A stretch of DNA of 64,000 bases from Brevibacillus parabrevis. GTDB taxonomy: Bacteria; Bacillota; Bacilli; Brevibacillales; Brevibacillaceae. The position numbers were made by a program, and so were the translations under genes. Under the pieces are notes generated by a model. That model saw only the letters and a program-made list of their open reading frames with translations, was not told where the DNA came from and made no database searches. The stretch covers positions 682,001-746,000 of the forward strand of contig NZ_RHHV01000012.1 of assembly GCF_003710905.1 (NCBI RefSeq). The letters run 5' to 3'. Of this stretch, positions 1-8,684 are shown piece after piece (the stretch's first letter is position 1; every line of letters begins with the position of its first letter).

Positions 1-1
1 A

Positions 2-616
2 ATCGCCGACGAACTGGTGGCGCATCTGATCGAAGAATCCAATGCGCTGAAGATGGGCAACGGTCTTGAGGCAGGCGTCGATCTCGGTCCGGTCATCCGT
101 GACGCGCATTTGTCCAAAGTCCACAGCTACATCGAAAAGGGAGTGGAATCCGGGGCAGCGTTGGTGCGAGACGGACGGGAGGATGCGAAACAACAAGGGA
201 GCGGCTATTTCCTCGGCCCGACCATTTTTGACCAGGCGGATGCGGAAATGGTCATCGTGCGCGACGAAATTTTTGCGCCTGTGCTCAGTGTCATGCGCGT
301 GAGCAACTTTGAAGAAGGATTGGCGACGATCAGCCGTTCCCGCTTCGGCAACGGGGCGACGATTTACACGAACAACGGAAAATGGGGCAGAGAATTTGTG
401 CAGCGGGTGGAAGCAGGGATGGTCGGCGTCAATGTCGGCGTGCCCGCGCCTATGGGCTTTTTCGCCTTCTCGGGCTGGAAAGAATCGTTTTACGGAGATC
501 TCCACGCAAACGGCAAGGACGGCGTCATGTTCTTCACCAAGAAAAAGACGGTCACCTCCAGATGGTTTGAAGATGGCGATACAAGCATCGGCTCGCAAAA
601 AGTGTTCGTCAAATAA
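2..616 (+). CDS. mmsA: CoA-acylating methylmalonate/malonate-semialdehyde dehydrogenase, C-terminal part (5' end outside window)
   Basis: This is the last ~204 residues of an aldehyde dehydrogenase superfamily protein, open from the window edge. The C-terminal signature GMVGVNVGVPAPMGFFAFSG followed by WKESFYGD is typical of the acylating MmsA/IolA branch, which oxidises methylmalonate or malonate semialdehyde to propionyl- or acetyl-CoA with NAD+ and CoA. The catalytic cysteine lies upstream of the window. It sits 14 nt ahead of the aminotransferase, so the two probably share a transcript and carry out the last steps of pyrimidine or beta-alanine breakdown (inferred from the downstream pyd genes). 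An IolA role in inositol breakdown cannot be excluded from this fragment. Confidence 0.9.
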   Translation: MADELVAHLIEESNALKMGNGLEAGVDLGPVIRDAHLSKVHSYIEKGVESGAALVRDGREDAKQQGSGYFLGPTIFDQADAEMVIVRDEIFAPVLSVMRVSNFEEGLATISRSRFGNGATIYTNNGKWGREFVQRVEAGMVGVNVGVPAPMGFFAFSGWKESFYGDLHANGKDGVMFFTKKKTVTSRWFEDGDTSIGSQKVFVK

Positions 617-630
617 AGGGGGCTTTCGCG

Positions 631-1995
631 ATGGAGCAAGATCAACAGTTGCAAGAGTACGACAAGGACAGCCTGCTTGCGTCAGACCGCGAGCACATGT
701 GGCACCACATGTCGCCCTACAATCCGAACCCGATGATCGTGACAGGCGCCCAAGGCTCCTGGATCACCGATATTGACGGCAATCGCTACCTGGATGGCAT
801 GTCGGGCCTGTGGTGTGTCAACGTCGGCTACGGGCGCAAGGAGCTGGCAGACGCCGCCTATGAGCAGTTGAAGCAGCTCGCCTATTTCCCGCTGACGCAA
901 AGCCATGTGCCAGCGATCCGGCTCGCGGAAAAAGTCAGCGAGTGGCTGGGGGAAGAGTATCGCGTCTTCTTTTCCAACAGCGGATCGGAGGCGAACGAAG
1001 TCGCATTCAAAATCGCGCGCCAGTACCATCACCAGAACGGAGAACCAGGGCGCTACAAGTTCATTTCGCGCCACCGCGCTTACCACGGCAACACGATGGG
1101 GGCGCTGGCAGCGACAGGCCAAGCAGTGCGCAAGGAAAAGTACGAGCCGCTCGCACCAGGATTTTTGCACGTTCCGCCGCCGTACTGTTATCGCTGTCCA
1201 GCGGGAAAATCGTACGGCAAGTGCAATCTGGAATGCGCCCAGTATTTCGATCAGGTGATCAACTGGGAAGGCGAGAAAACAGTGGCTGCGGTGATTATGG
1301 AGCCGACGATTACGGGCGGGGGAGTGCTCGTCCCGTCACCGGAGTACATGCCGAAGGTGCGGGAGATTTGCGACAAGTACGGCGTCCTGATGATCGTCGA
1401 TGAGGTCATTTGCGGGTTTGGCCGCTCCGGCAAACATTTTGGCCATCAAAACTTCGGCATCAAGCCGGACATCGTCACGATGGCAAAAGGAATTACGAGC
1501 GCGTACTTGCCTCTGTCGGCAACAGCCGTGCGGGCGGACATCGCCGACAAGTTCAACGAGCAGGGCAATAATGCGCACTTCCGCCATGTCAACACGTTTG
1601 GCGGCAATCCGGCCGCCTGTGCGCTCGCGTTGAAAAACCTCGAAATTTTGGAAGAGGAAAAACTGGTCGAGCGTTCGGAACAGTTGGGAGCGGAACTGCG
1701 GGCCAAGCTGGCGTTTCTCGCGGATCATCCTTACGTCGGCGACATTCGCAGCTTCGGCTTCCTGATGGGGATCGAGCTGGTGGAGGATCGCAAAACAAAA
1801 GAGCCTGCCGCACCGGCGAAGCTCACACAGGTGATCGGCGAATGCAAAAAGCGCGGACTCATCATCGGCCGCAACGGCGACACGATTCCAGGCTTCAACA
1901 ACGTGCTCACCCTGTCTCCGCCGTTTTCCACGACTAGCGAGGACATCGACTTTATTGCCCGCGTCATGAAAGAAGCTTTCGATACGTTGGAGTAG
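631..1995 (+). CDS. Class III PLP omega-aminotransferase (beta-alanine:pyruvate type)
   Basis: The 454-residue length is normal for class III aminotransferases. Visible motifs are SGSEANEVAFKIAR (cofactor phosphate site), the IVDEVICGFGRSG aspartate motif that contacts the PLP ring nitrogen, and KPDIVTMAKGITSAYLPLSA with the Schiff-base lysine. The start ATG follows an AAAGGGGG ribosome site. Next to an MmsA and near the pyrimidine genes, the likely job is to convert beta-alanine or beta-aminoisobutyrate into malonate or methylmalonate semialdehyde. Other omega-amino acids (GABA, putrescine) remain possible because substrate cannot be read from sequence in this family. Confidence 0.88.
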   Translation: MEQDQQLQEYDKDSLLASDREHMWHHMSPYNPNPMIVTGAQGSWITDIDGNRYLDGMSGLWCVNVGYGRKELADAAYEQLKQLAYFPLTQSHVPAIRLAEKVSEWLGEEYRVFFSNSGSEANEVAFKIARQYHHQNGEPGRYKFISRHRAYHGNTMGALAATGQAVRKEKYEPLAPGFLHVPPPYCYRCPAGKSYGKCNLECAQYFDQVINWEGEKTVAAVIMEPTITGGGVLVPSPEYMPKVREICDKYGVLMIVDEVICGFGRSGKHFGHQNFGIKPDIVTMAKGITSAYLPLSATAVRADIADKFNEQGNNAHFRHVNTFGGNPAACALALKNLEILEEEKLVERSEQLGAELRAKLAFLADHPYVGDIRSFGFLMGIELVEDRKTKEPAAPAKLTQVIGECKKRGLIIGRNGDTIPGFNNVLTLSPPFSTTSEDIDFIARVMKEAFDTLE

Positions 1996-2023
1996 GAGCG
2001 GTCTATATAGCGTACTAGAGAGA

Positions 2024-2074
2024 AAAAAGCAGCCGCACCCGGCGTTCCGCTTTCGTGAGCGGCCAGGTGCGGCT
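2024..2074 (-). terminator. Intrinsic terminator, mainly for the MazG-like gene
   Basis: AGCCGCACC (2031-2039) pairs with GGTGCGGCT (2066-2074). On the minus strand the stem is followed by a run of six T. It lies between the converging aminotransferase and MazG-like genes and probably stops both. Confidence 0.75.
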
Positions 2075-2084
2075 TGCTGTGATG

Positions 2085-2405
2085 CTATTTTTGGTCGTAC
2101 CGTTTTTGCAGCTTGGCTTTATGGGCATCGAGAATCTCTTCAAACGGAATCTCGTACTGGTTGGCGAGCAGGATCAAGTTACCGAGCACATCCCCCAGTT
2201 CCTCGACCAACTCCTGACGCGCTTCATGCGCCGCTTTTTCCCCTTCGTCCGGCCGATCCCTGCCGATTTCAATCGCCCGTACCGCGCGGGCAAGCTCGCC
2301 TGCTTCTTCCATCAGGAAGCCGACGCGAATAAACGGCCCGTACTGCGTCCAACCGCGCTCCTCGTAAAAATCTCCTACCCATTTCTGAAATTCCGTGATA
2401 TTCAA
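2085..2405 (-). CDS. MazG-like nucleotide pyrophosphohydrolase
   Basis: A 106-residue all-alpha protein with the metal-binding EExxE...ExxD pattern of MazG/dUTPase-like NTP pyrophosphohydrolases: EEAGELARA near residue 33, then QELVEELGDVLGNLILLAN near residue 64. The family hydrolyses (d)NTPs to NMP and PPi, often for house-cleaning. The start is a TTG. Single-domain length matches the short MazG-like group rather than the two-domain E. coli MazG. It is divergent from the LOG-like gene. Confidence 0.82.
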   Translation of the reverse strand: MNITEFQKWVGDFYEERGWTQYGPFIRVGFLMEEAGELARAVRAIEIGRDRPDEGEKAAHEARQELVEELGDVLGNLILLANQYEIPFEEILDAHKAKLQKRYDQK

Positions 2406-2500
2406 ACGTATCTGTCCCTTCTAGATTTTTGTATAATTGTACTATACACCAAAAAGTGGTGCTCGCAGCCACACAACTTTGATTGGTCTAGGAGGATGAC

Positions 2501-3085
2501 ATGAAACGTATCTGTGTTTTTGCAGGTTCCAACCCGGGAGTAAACCCGGCTTTTGCCGAGTACGCAGAAGCATTGGGCAAAGAACTGGTCAAACGAGAGC
2601 TTGAACTGGTATACGGTGGCTCCAACATGGGACTGATGGGGCGAGTGGCGAATACGGTTCTCTCGGCAGGAGGGAGCGCGATTGGCGTCATGCCGACAGG
2701 ATTGTTTCGCGGTGAGATCGTACATACGGGTCTGACCGAACTGCATGAAGTTGTATCCATGCACGAGCGAAAAGCGAAAATGAACGACTTGTCCGATGGC
2801 TTTATCGCCTTGCCGGGCGGCTACGGAACGTTTGAAGAAATTTTTGAAGTGGTGAGCTGGGGGCAGATCGGGATTCACAGCAAGCCGATTGGTCTTCTGA
2901 ATGTCGACGGCTACTACACTCCGCTGATGGAACTGGTGCGGCACGCTACCGAGACAGGCTTCATCCCGCAGATGCAGGGAGAGTTGGTCGTGTGCGAGAG
3001 CGATCCGGCCGTGTTGCTCGATCGTCTGCGCGATTACAAGCCGCCTGTCAAAGGAAACAAATGGTCAGAGCTGACTGAAGAGTAG
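2501..3085 (+). CDS. LOG family protein (TIGR00730-type nucleoside 5'-monophosphate phosphoribohydrolase)
   Basis: This 194-residue Rossmann-like protein has the family's phosphate-binding motif PGGYGTFEEIFE (about residues 104-115) and the upstream GGSNMGLMG loop. Proteins with PGGxGTxxE cleave the N-glycosidic bond of (cytokinin) nucleotides; bacterial members are related to AMP nucleosidases. The ATG follows AGGAGG with good spacing. It probably acts alone, since a terminator follows immediately. The in vivo substrate is unknown. Confidence 0.87.
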   Translation: MKRICVFAGSNPGVNPAFAEYAEALGKELVKRELELVYGGSNMGLMGRVANTVLSAGGSAIGVMPTGLFRGEIVHTGLTELHEVVSMHERKAKMNDLSDGFIALPGGYGTFEEIFEVVSWGQIGIHSKPIGLLNVDGYYTPLMELVRHATETGFIPQMQGELVVCESDPAVLLDRLRDYKPPVKGNKWSELTEE

Positions 3086-3099
3086 CCGCCATATAAAAA

Positions 3100-3140
3100 A
3101 GCAGTTCGCTGTTTCAAAAGGGCGAACTGCTTTGCTTTTC
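3100..3140 (+). terminator. Intrinsic terminator after the LOG-like gene
   Basis: GCAGTTCGC (3101-3109) pairs with GCGAACTGC (3122-3130), followed by TTTGCTTTT. A run of six A just before the stem could make it work on the other strand too. Confidence 0.8.
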
Positions 3141-3172
3141 TGATAAAATCATTTTCATTAAACGAAAAAGCG

Positions 3173-3200
3173 TTGACACAAAGTAAGAGCAAGTGATAAT
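3173..3200 (+). promoter_or_regulatory. Sigma-A type promoter of the secreted-protein gene
   Basis: A consensus TTGACA (3173-3178) is separated by 16 nt from GATAAT (3195-3200). The gene start lies 79 nt downstream, leaving an AT-rich leader. Confidence 0.7.
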
Positions 3201-3278
3201 GTAAATGATCATATATCCAAGTGAACATATAGGAATAGTCATTATATGTTTCTGCTTCATACATAAGGAGGAACGGTC

Positions 3279-4613
3279 ATGATCAAAACAAACAAATGGC
3301 TCCAGCTTTCCGCCACAGCGGTACTGCTTTCTGCACTGGTGCTTCCGCAAGCAGCCGGAGCAGCGCAAGCGAATCAACCTGTTGCCGTATTGGCAAAAGA
3401 AACGGTGGCTGCAACAGCCAAAGCCGAATACGCCAGCTATCTTGCCCAGCAATATGGCATTTCTATTGACAAAACAGTATCGCGCAGCCAATTTTCCCAA
3501 GCGCTGGCGAAAGTTGTGGCCGCTACTCAAAGTATAACGGAAAAAGAAGCGCTCGCCAAAGCTTATGTTCCGGAAGCGAAGGCGGGAGCAACGAAAATCG
3601 CTGCCTGGGAAGCGATCAGTGCCTCTGTCAAGGCAGCGGGATTGGCTGAGCTTGCTTACACATACAGCGAGGACAAGGTAGCATCTGCCTGGAAGGAAGC
3701 AGGTCTTGCCTACCAAAAAGGCGGAGCGGTTTCGCTGCAAGCGGCACAGGAAGTAGCCGCAGCAATTGATACCGGGCTTGTATCGGCAAACACCTTGGCA
3801 GCAATCAAGGCCGAAGGCGATACGACAACTGAATTGGCGGTAGAGCTGCTGGCGAAAGTGGTAGAGTTCCACGGCGACTACAAGAACTATCTCGGGACTG
3901 TGCAGGAGTCGGGCATTTACGGCAAGCTGGCGCAAGCCTGGAGCGAATCGTCGATTATCAAGGCAGGGGAGCTGCAAAAGCTCATTGATACGGGCTTGAA
4001 GCAAAATCTGTACACAGGCTACAACTTGAAAGATGCGGCATTCGACCCGCATTTTGATCCGGCGCGCACAATCACGTACGGGCATAGCGACTTGACTCAT
4101 GCGATTCAACTGATCGGCTTGCTCAAGAGCGAGGGCATCGACGCGAAAATCCAGTTTGAGCCGAAAACGTCTGCTTTTATCTACTTGAAAGAGTGGGGAG
4201 AGCCGACGCAGACAGATGATTATCAAGTGGTCCAGATCGAAAACGGCAATTTCATCGCTTATGCGAAAGAATACGATTTGAGCTTTGAGTTTGCGAGCGA
4301 GGCTGAGAAAGAGCGCTTCCAGCCGCTCGTGCTGAAATACGCCAAACGGGATCAGGAAGACACGACCGGGCTCTTGGCAGCATCCTGGTGGCAGCCGCTC
4401 TACCATTCCCGCACGGAGCTTGCCGATTATCCGGTAATTACGAACAACGTGATCAAAGAAGGTCGCTACGTCGTCCAGACGTTCTCCTTGAACGAGGAGT
4501 CGGCAAAAGTGGTTGCCGGCTTGAAAAAGCTCAGCGACAAACTGAATGTCGAGACGTACAAGTTTTGGGTAGACCAGCCGTTCTTCAATTACTTGCACGG
4601 CGAATCGAAGTAA
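3279..4613 (+). CDS. Secreted protein of unknown function, 444 aa
   Basis: The N-terminus has a clear signal peptide: Lys-rich start, hydrophobic LSATAVLLSALVLP core, and a likely cleavage after AGAAQA around residue 32. There is no lipobox cysteine. The body is Ala/Lys/Glu-rich and helical in its first half (residues 40-220); a more mixed second half holds aromatic-rich segments such as YLKEWGEPTQTDDYQ. I recognise no family. It has its own promoter, a strong AAGGAGG site and a following terminator, so it is probably monocistronic. It is adjacent to another secreted protein (4792-6057), but no functional link is visible. Confidence 0.8.
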   Translation: MIKTNKWLQLSATAVLLSALVLPQAAGAAQANQPVAVLAKETVAATAKAEYASYLAQQYGISIDKTVSRSQFSQALAKVVAATQSITEKEALAKAYVPEAKAGATKIAAWEAISASVKAAGLAELAYTYSEDKVASAWKEAGLAYQKGGAVSLQAAQEVAAAIDTGLVSANTLAAIKAEGDTTTELAVELLAKVVEFHGDYKNYLGTVQESGIYGKLAQAWSESSIIKAGELQKLIDTGLKQNLYTGYNLKDAAFDPHFDPARTITYGHSDLTHAIQLIGLLKSEGIDAKIQFEPKTSAFIYLKEWGEPTQTDDYQVVQIENGNFIAYAKEYDLSFEFASEAEKERFQPLVLKYAKRDQEDTTGLLAASWWQPLYHSRTELADYPVITNNVIKEGRYVVQTFSLNEESAKVVAGLKKLSDKLNVETYKFWVDQPFFNYLHGESK

Positions 4614-4638
4614 AGTCCATCGCGATCGCTTTTCGTCC

Positions 4639-4677
4639 AAAAGCCTTGTTTTCCGTACGCGGGAGCAAGGCTTTTTC
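4639..4677 (+). terminator. Intrinsic terminator after the 444-aa secreted protein
   Basis: AAGCCTTG (about 4640-4648) pairs with CAAGGCTT (4666-4673) and is followed by a T run. The loop is about 17 nt. Confidence 0.72.
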
Positions 4678-4791
4678 CTGTTGCTGTCCTGTTTTCGGCT
4701 TGCGAAGCAATTTGCCTCACCGAAAAGTGGAACCATTTGGTAAACTGGAAAAGACAAACATCCGGCAAGAGGGAAACGGGGAGAGAGTACC

Positions 4792-6057
4792 GTGATTGTG
4801 AAATATATGATTGCCTTGGTTTCTAGCGTATGCCTGTCAGCAACAGTGTCAGCCGCCGCCTACAGTGTGGCTCCTAGCTGGCAACAGGCGGATTCGAGTC
4901 AAGGGATGCACGCCCAAGCCGTACAGGAGCTGTCCCAGACTTCGCTGCTCGGTTTTTTGCAGACGGGCAAGTGGCAGCGAGATACTTTGCGCAGACAGCT
5001 TGGACAGCCAGTCAAAACATTTGACGGATATGAATATTTTCAAAAGGGCGTAGCCGTCAAGTGGGACGAAAACGAGCGTGCATTCGGAGTGCTGGCTGAC
5101 TCTGCGTTCACGGGAGAGATCGTCCCGGGCATTACCGTCCAAACTGCGAAAAAGGAGCTTTTGCGCAAGCTGGGAACTCCACTATTCTCGCAACAGAAGC
5201 AAGAGCTGATCGGTTACGCGTATCCGAATTACTATTTGTTTGTGACGTTTGCCGGGGAAAAGGTCAAAGCTTTTTCGCTCTACCGTCGCGATCCTCTCAC
5301 AGACACCCGGGCGATCCTTGATATGGCAAGACATTTGCAAGAATACGGCGAAAAGCTCGCAGAGCCGGCCAATTCCGGGTCATTTTCCATCTTTGCCGCC
5401 TGGGGCCAGCCAGATTTCACCTATCATCTGCACGGGATCGGCACGTACGCCTGGGAGTATCCGTCCAGAGGAATCGCCTATGACGGCGCCCCGGAGGATG
5501 GGACTTTGACGATTTACAGCAATTTTCCGGCGAAAAGCGAGCTGCCTGCCTTGGCGAAGCTGCCGCATGTGACGATTTCAGCGGAAGACGCGCTCTTTTT
5601 GGCGGAAAAAGAGCGAATCGAGCTGGAAAAAGCCAACGTGGCACGAGCGAAGAGCGAAGGAATTGCCTCGCCCGATCAAAAAACGATCGCGGTGCCCGAT
5701 TCGGAAGGGTTGTACAGTTCGACGAACATTCGTTTTTACAATAAGGATTACCAGCCACTCGCCCAGTTGTATCCGGGACATTTTGTCAATAAGCTCACCT
5801 GGCTCGACAATAACTGGATTTTGTACGACACGATGCTGGGTGTTGGCGCGTACCACGTTCCTGCGCAAAAGAACAGTGTTATCGTCGCGATGGACAAGCA
5901 GCCGGGCGTGCCCTTCACGGTTTTTGATATCAACCAAACCCGCATAAACACAACGAAAAAAGAAATCGTCTTTGAAGTGGGGACAGAAGCGAAAAAGTTG
6001 TACACCGTCACGTACCAAATCGCGGGTGAGCGCATTTTCTTCACTTGGAAAAAATAA
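4792..6057 (+). CDS. Secreted or membrane-anchored protein of unknown function, 421 aa
   Basis: A GTG start follows GGGGAGAG at 7 nt. The N-terminus is hydrophobic and ends in VSAAAYS, consistent with a signal peptide of about 23 residues. Residues 45-165 contain two copies of a pattern where a 'lgqP/lGtP' turn is followed by aromatic strands (RRQLGQPVKTFDGYEYF, RKLGTPLFSQQKQELIGYAY). This resembles the repeated beta units of surface or processive-sensing proteins in Bacillales. I do not recognise the family. Confidence 0.78.
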   Translation: MIVKYMIALVSSVCLSATVSAAAYSVAPSWQQADSSQGMHAQAVQELSQTSLLGFLQTGKWQRDTLRRQLGQPVKTFDGYEYFQKGVAVKWDENERAFGVLADSAFTGEIVPGITVQTAKKELLRKLGTPLFSQQKQELIGYAYPNYYLFVTFAGEKVKAFSLYRRDPLTDTRAILDMARHLQEYGEKLAEPANSGSFSIFAAWGQPDFTYHLHGIGTYAWEYPSRGIAYDGAPEDGTLTIYSNFPAKSELPALAKLPHVTISAEDALFLAEKERIELEKANVARAKSEGIASPDQKTIAVPDSEGLYSSTNIRFYNKDYQPLAQLYPGHFVNKLTWLDNNWILYDTMLGVGAYHVPAQKNSVIVAMDKQPGVPFTVFDINQTRINTTKKEIVFEVGTEAKKLYTVTYQIAGERIFFTWKK

Positions 6058-6110
6058 AGCCACCTCCCGTTGCGCGAAGCTGCGCAGGAGCTGGCAAGGC
6101 GAGCGTTGCT

Positions 6111-6518
6111 TCATTCGTTTCGGTCCTCTTCTTGTTCCGCGAGGTAGGAGCGCATGCCCCGCACGAACAGCTCGCGAATCACTTCCTGCTGGGTTTTGCT
6201 GCTGACGAGCGCGCGAATTTGCTCCAGTTCGGCAACCAGCTCGGAATCGAGGTGGAGATTGACGGTCTTTCCTTTGTGGCGGGGATGGATTTCTCCATGG
6301 CTGGCGACCTGGCGGATCGTCCCATCCAGAATGGTGCGCGGATCAAGCTGCTTCGGGTCGGGTATGTACAGGCACGGTGCTTCCAAAATAATATGGGTCA
6401 GTTCTTCGCTGAAACGAATGGCGAGGGGCTGCCCCTTTTTTTTGTGAAAGTCGCGTATTTGCCGGGAAAACGCCTGATTGTCCACGGTATTTTCCAGCAT
6501 GATGACGGCCAGTTCCAT
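6111..6518 (-). CDS. Hypothetical protein with a ribbon-helix-helix-like C-terminus, 135 aa
   Basis: An ATG follows a good AAGGAGG. The C-terminal half (GKTVNLHLDSELVAELEQIR, then TQQEVIRELFVRGMRSYL) has the strand-helix-helix layout of ribbon-helix-helix DNA-binding proteins, but the match is by eye only. The first half is not recognised. It lies 9 nt downstream of the MerR-like protein gene, so the two are probably co-transcribed and may work together. Confidence 0.65.
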   Translation of the reverse strand: MELAVIMLENTVDNQAFSRQIRDFHKKKGQPLAIRFSEELTHIILEAPCLYIPDPKQLDPRTILDGTIRQVASHGEIHPRHKGKTVNLHLDSELVAELEQIRALVSSKTQQEVIRELFVRGMRSYLAEQEEDRNE

Positions 6519-6527
6519 AGTGCCTCC

Positions 6528-7049
6528 TTACGGGAGAGGGAGAAACAACTCTTCTTCCGGTACTGCCGGCACGACTTCTCCCGTTGTTTCCAATTGAACT
6601 TGGTAAAAAAAGCGAAGATCATGGCGCGAGACAGCCGTGACCAATGCCCAGCAAAAGTCCCGATTGGCCTGGCGGAGCTGCACGCGGTCCAAAACATCAT
6701 ACGCAGGGGCAAGCAGTCCTTTTTCATCTAAAAACGCCAGCACGGCTTCGCGCGGATACAGAAAGCGTTTGTTCCCTTGCTTGCTCGCGAGCAGGGGAAA
6801 AGCTTCCCGTTCATCGACGCCTTCTCCCAAGTAGCCGTTGTCCGACCAGCGCTTGATGGAGGCCATGCTGCCGTAGCGCCCCTGCTTTTGGTTCAGCAGG
6901 TCGAGAATTTCCCGCGAGGACAAATACGTTTTCCGCTGTTCCAGCTGCTCCAGATAGGCGTGCTGTTCCTGTTCCAGCTCGGCAAGCAGGGCGTGCAGCT
7001 CGGCGATTTGTTTTTTGGTCTGCTCGATTTTTTGGGCGTAGTCCCTCAT
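6528..7049 (-). CDS. Coiled-coil protein with a MerR-like winged helix, 173 aa
   Basis: Residues 1-45 form a Glu/Gln/Leu-rich coiled coil (KIEQTKKQIAELHALLAELE). Residues 45-110 (LSSREILDLLNQKQ, SMASIKRWSDNGYLG, RFLYPREAVLAFL) fit the MerR/excisionase-like helix-turn-helix where a recognition helix is followed by a wing and a helix that reads 'FLYPREAV'. The remainder is uncharacterised. The start has AAAGGAG at proper spacing. It heads a two-gene operon, divergent from preT, and could regulate the pyrimidine operon, but that is only positional inference. Confidence 0.68.
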   Translation of the reverse strand: MRDYAQKIEQTKKQIAELHALLAELEQEQHAYLEQLEQRKTYLSSREILDLLNQKQGRYGSMASIKRWSDNGYLGEGVDEREAFPLLASKQGNKRFLYPREAVLAFLDEKGLLAPAYDVLDRVQLRQANRDFCWALVTAVSRHDLRFFYQVQLETTGEVVPAVPEEELFLPLP

Positions 7050-7178
7050 CTGACAAACTCCTTTGCCGCCGTGGTTATTGTTAGCCTATTCGCTGCTGAA
7101 ATCATTCATGACTGCGCGAGCGAAATGATTGCATCGCAAACATATGCTGCCGTGAAATGAAACAATCATAAAACGCGC

Positions 7179-7205
7179 TGCTTGCACATTGATTAATAGC
7201 AAGCA
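7179..7205. promoter_or_regulatory. Inverted repeat upstream of preT (candidate operator)
   Basis: TGCTTGC (7179-7185) and GCAAGCA (7199-7205) form a perfect 7-bp inverted repeat with a 13-nt AT-rich spacer, 34 nt before the preT start. It could be a regulator site or a small hairpin. Confidence 0.4.
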
Positions 7206-7238
7206 TCTTATTCGAGCTGGCAAGGAGGTTGTGTATGG

Positions 7239-8582
7239 ATGAGCGTGCCCAGTGATCTGCAAAAAAATTTTAGCGAAGTGGTGAGCGCCCTAAAACCGAA
7301 AGAGGCGGTCGATGAGGCGAATCGCTGCCTGTTCTGCTACGACGCCCCCTGTATCAAGGCTTGTCCCACATCGATTGACATTCCTTCGTTCATTCGCAAA
7401 ATCGCCACAGGCAATTTGCTCGGTTCGGCGAGGACGATCATGGAATCCAATCCGGTAGGGGCAAGCTGTGCTCGTGTTTGTCCGACCGAGGAACTGTGCG
7501 AGGGTGCCTGTGTGCTCAATCACGCCTCCAAGCCAATCATGATCGGTTTGTTGCAACGCCACGCGACCGACTGGGCGATTGCGAACAAAGCCAGTCTGTT
7601 TCAGAAAGGAGAGCCTGCCGGAAAGCGGGTGGCGATCATTGGCGCGGGACCAGCCGGGCTGTCGGCGGCGCGGGAACTGGCCCGTCTCGGTTACGAGGTC
7701 ACGATGTACGAGGCGAAAGAAAAAGCGGGCGGCCTGAACACGTACGGCATCGTTTCCTTCCGGCTGCCGCAGGAAGTTTCGCTGTGGGAGGTCGAGCAAG
7801 TAGAGGCGCTCGGCGTCAAAATCCACACCAACACGCGGATCGGCGTCGACATCATGCCCGATGAGCTTTTTGCCAACTACGACTCGGTTTTGCTCGCGGC
7901 AGGCATGGCCAAAGTGCCTTCGCTCCAGATTCCGGGGGAAGAGCTGGAAGGCGTTTTGGATGCGATTACATTGGTGGAGGAGACGAAAACAAAGCCGCTG
8001 TCAGCTGAGATGGTCGGCAAAAAAGTAGTCGTGATCGGCGCAGGGAACACAGCGATTGACGCCGCGACCTGTTCGAAGCGGCTGGGTGCGGACAACGTGC
8101 AAATTATGTATCGGAGAACCGTGCAGGAAATGAGCTGTTACCAGTTTGAATACGAGTTTGCCAAACAGGATGGCGTAGAGTTCCGCTGGCTGGTTGCCCC
8201 GACGCGCGTGCTTGGAGAAGGCGGGCGTGTGAGCGGGCTGGAGCTGATCCGCATGCAGCTTGGAGAGCCGGATGCCAAAGGCAGAAAACGCCCGGTTCCT
8301 GTCGCTGGCAGCGAGTTCGTGATCGAGGTGGATTTCGTAGTGAAAGCGATCGGCCAAAACCGCCATCTGCCGTTGATCGATCTGCTTGGCTTGCAGCATC
8401 AAAACGGCATCGTCGCGGTTGAGGAAGGCACGTATCGCACATCGAATCCGCAAGTATTTGCCGCAGGGGACGTGATTTTCGGCGGAGGGAAGACCGATGC
8501 GATGGTAGTGGATGCAGCCAATCACGGCAAGCGTGCCGCTCACGCGATTCACAAGGCGATCAGCGAGAAGCAGCCTGTCTGA
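7239..8582 (+). CDS. preT: NAD-dependent dihydropyrimidine dehydrogenase, PreT-type FAD/Fe-S subunit
   Basis: The 447-residue protein resembles the small subunit of glutamate synthase. It has an N-terminal double Fe-S domain (CLFCYDAPCIKACP, then CARVCPTEELCEGAC), an FAD-binding GAGPAGLSAARE (about residues 132-143) and an NAD(P)-binding GAGNTAIDAA (about 266-275). PreT passes electrons between NAD(H) and PreA, which reduces uracil or thymine. The ATG at 7239 is chosen because it follows AAGGAGG. The next gene is preA, as in E. coli preTA. A GltD-like role is less likely given the neighbours. Confidence 0.93.
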   Translation: MSVPSDLQKNFSEVVSALKPKEAVDEANRCLFCYDAPCIKACPTSIDIPSFIRKIATGNLLGSARTIMESNPVGASCARVCPTEELCEGACVLNHASKPIMIGLLQRHATDWAIANKASLFQKGEPAGKRVAIIGAGPAGLSAARELARLGYEVTMYEAKEKAGGLNTYGIVSFRLPQEVSLWEVEQVEALGVKIHTNTRIGVDIMPDELFANYDSVLLAAGMAKVPSLQIPGEELEGVLDAITLVEETKTKPLSAEMVGKKVVVIGAGNTAIDAATCSKRLGADNVQIMYRRTVQEMSCYQFEYEFAKQDGVEFRWLVAPTRVLGEGGRVSGLELIRMQLGEPDAKGRKRPVPVAGSEFVIEVDFVVKAIGQNRHLPLIDLLGLQHQNGIVAVEEGTYRTSNPQVFAAGDVIFGGGKTDAMVVDAANHGKRAAHAIHKAISEKQPV

Positions 8583-8684
8583 ACAAGCAGGCGGGCGCAG
8601 CAAGCAGCCCTCTGAGCCTGTTATTGCAGCAGATCAGGGGAGTACGGCGGGCATATTCTCGCCAAAAGATGGAGGAGTCCGATC

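Noticed and set aside
3150..3240. Fur box before the 444-aa secreted protein
   Set aside because: A GATAAT...ATGATCA stretch is present, but it fits the Fur consensus poorly and overlaps the -10 box, which explains it.
3114..4757. 547-codon minus-strand frame
   Set aside because: It lies opposite the 444-aa secreted protein, which has a promoter, ribosome site, signal peptide and terminator; the antisense frame is Cys/Arg-rich and has none.
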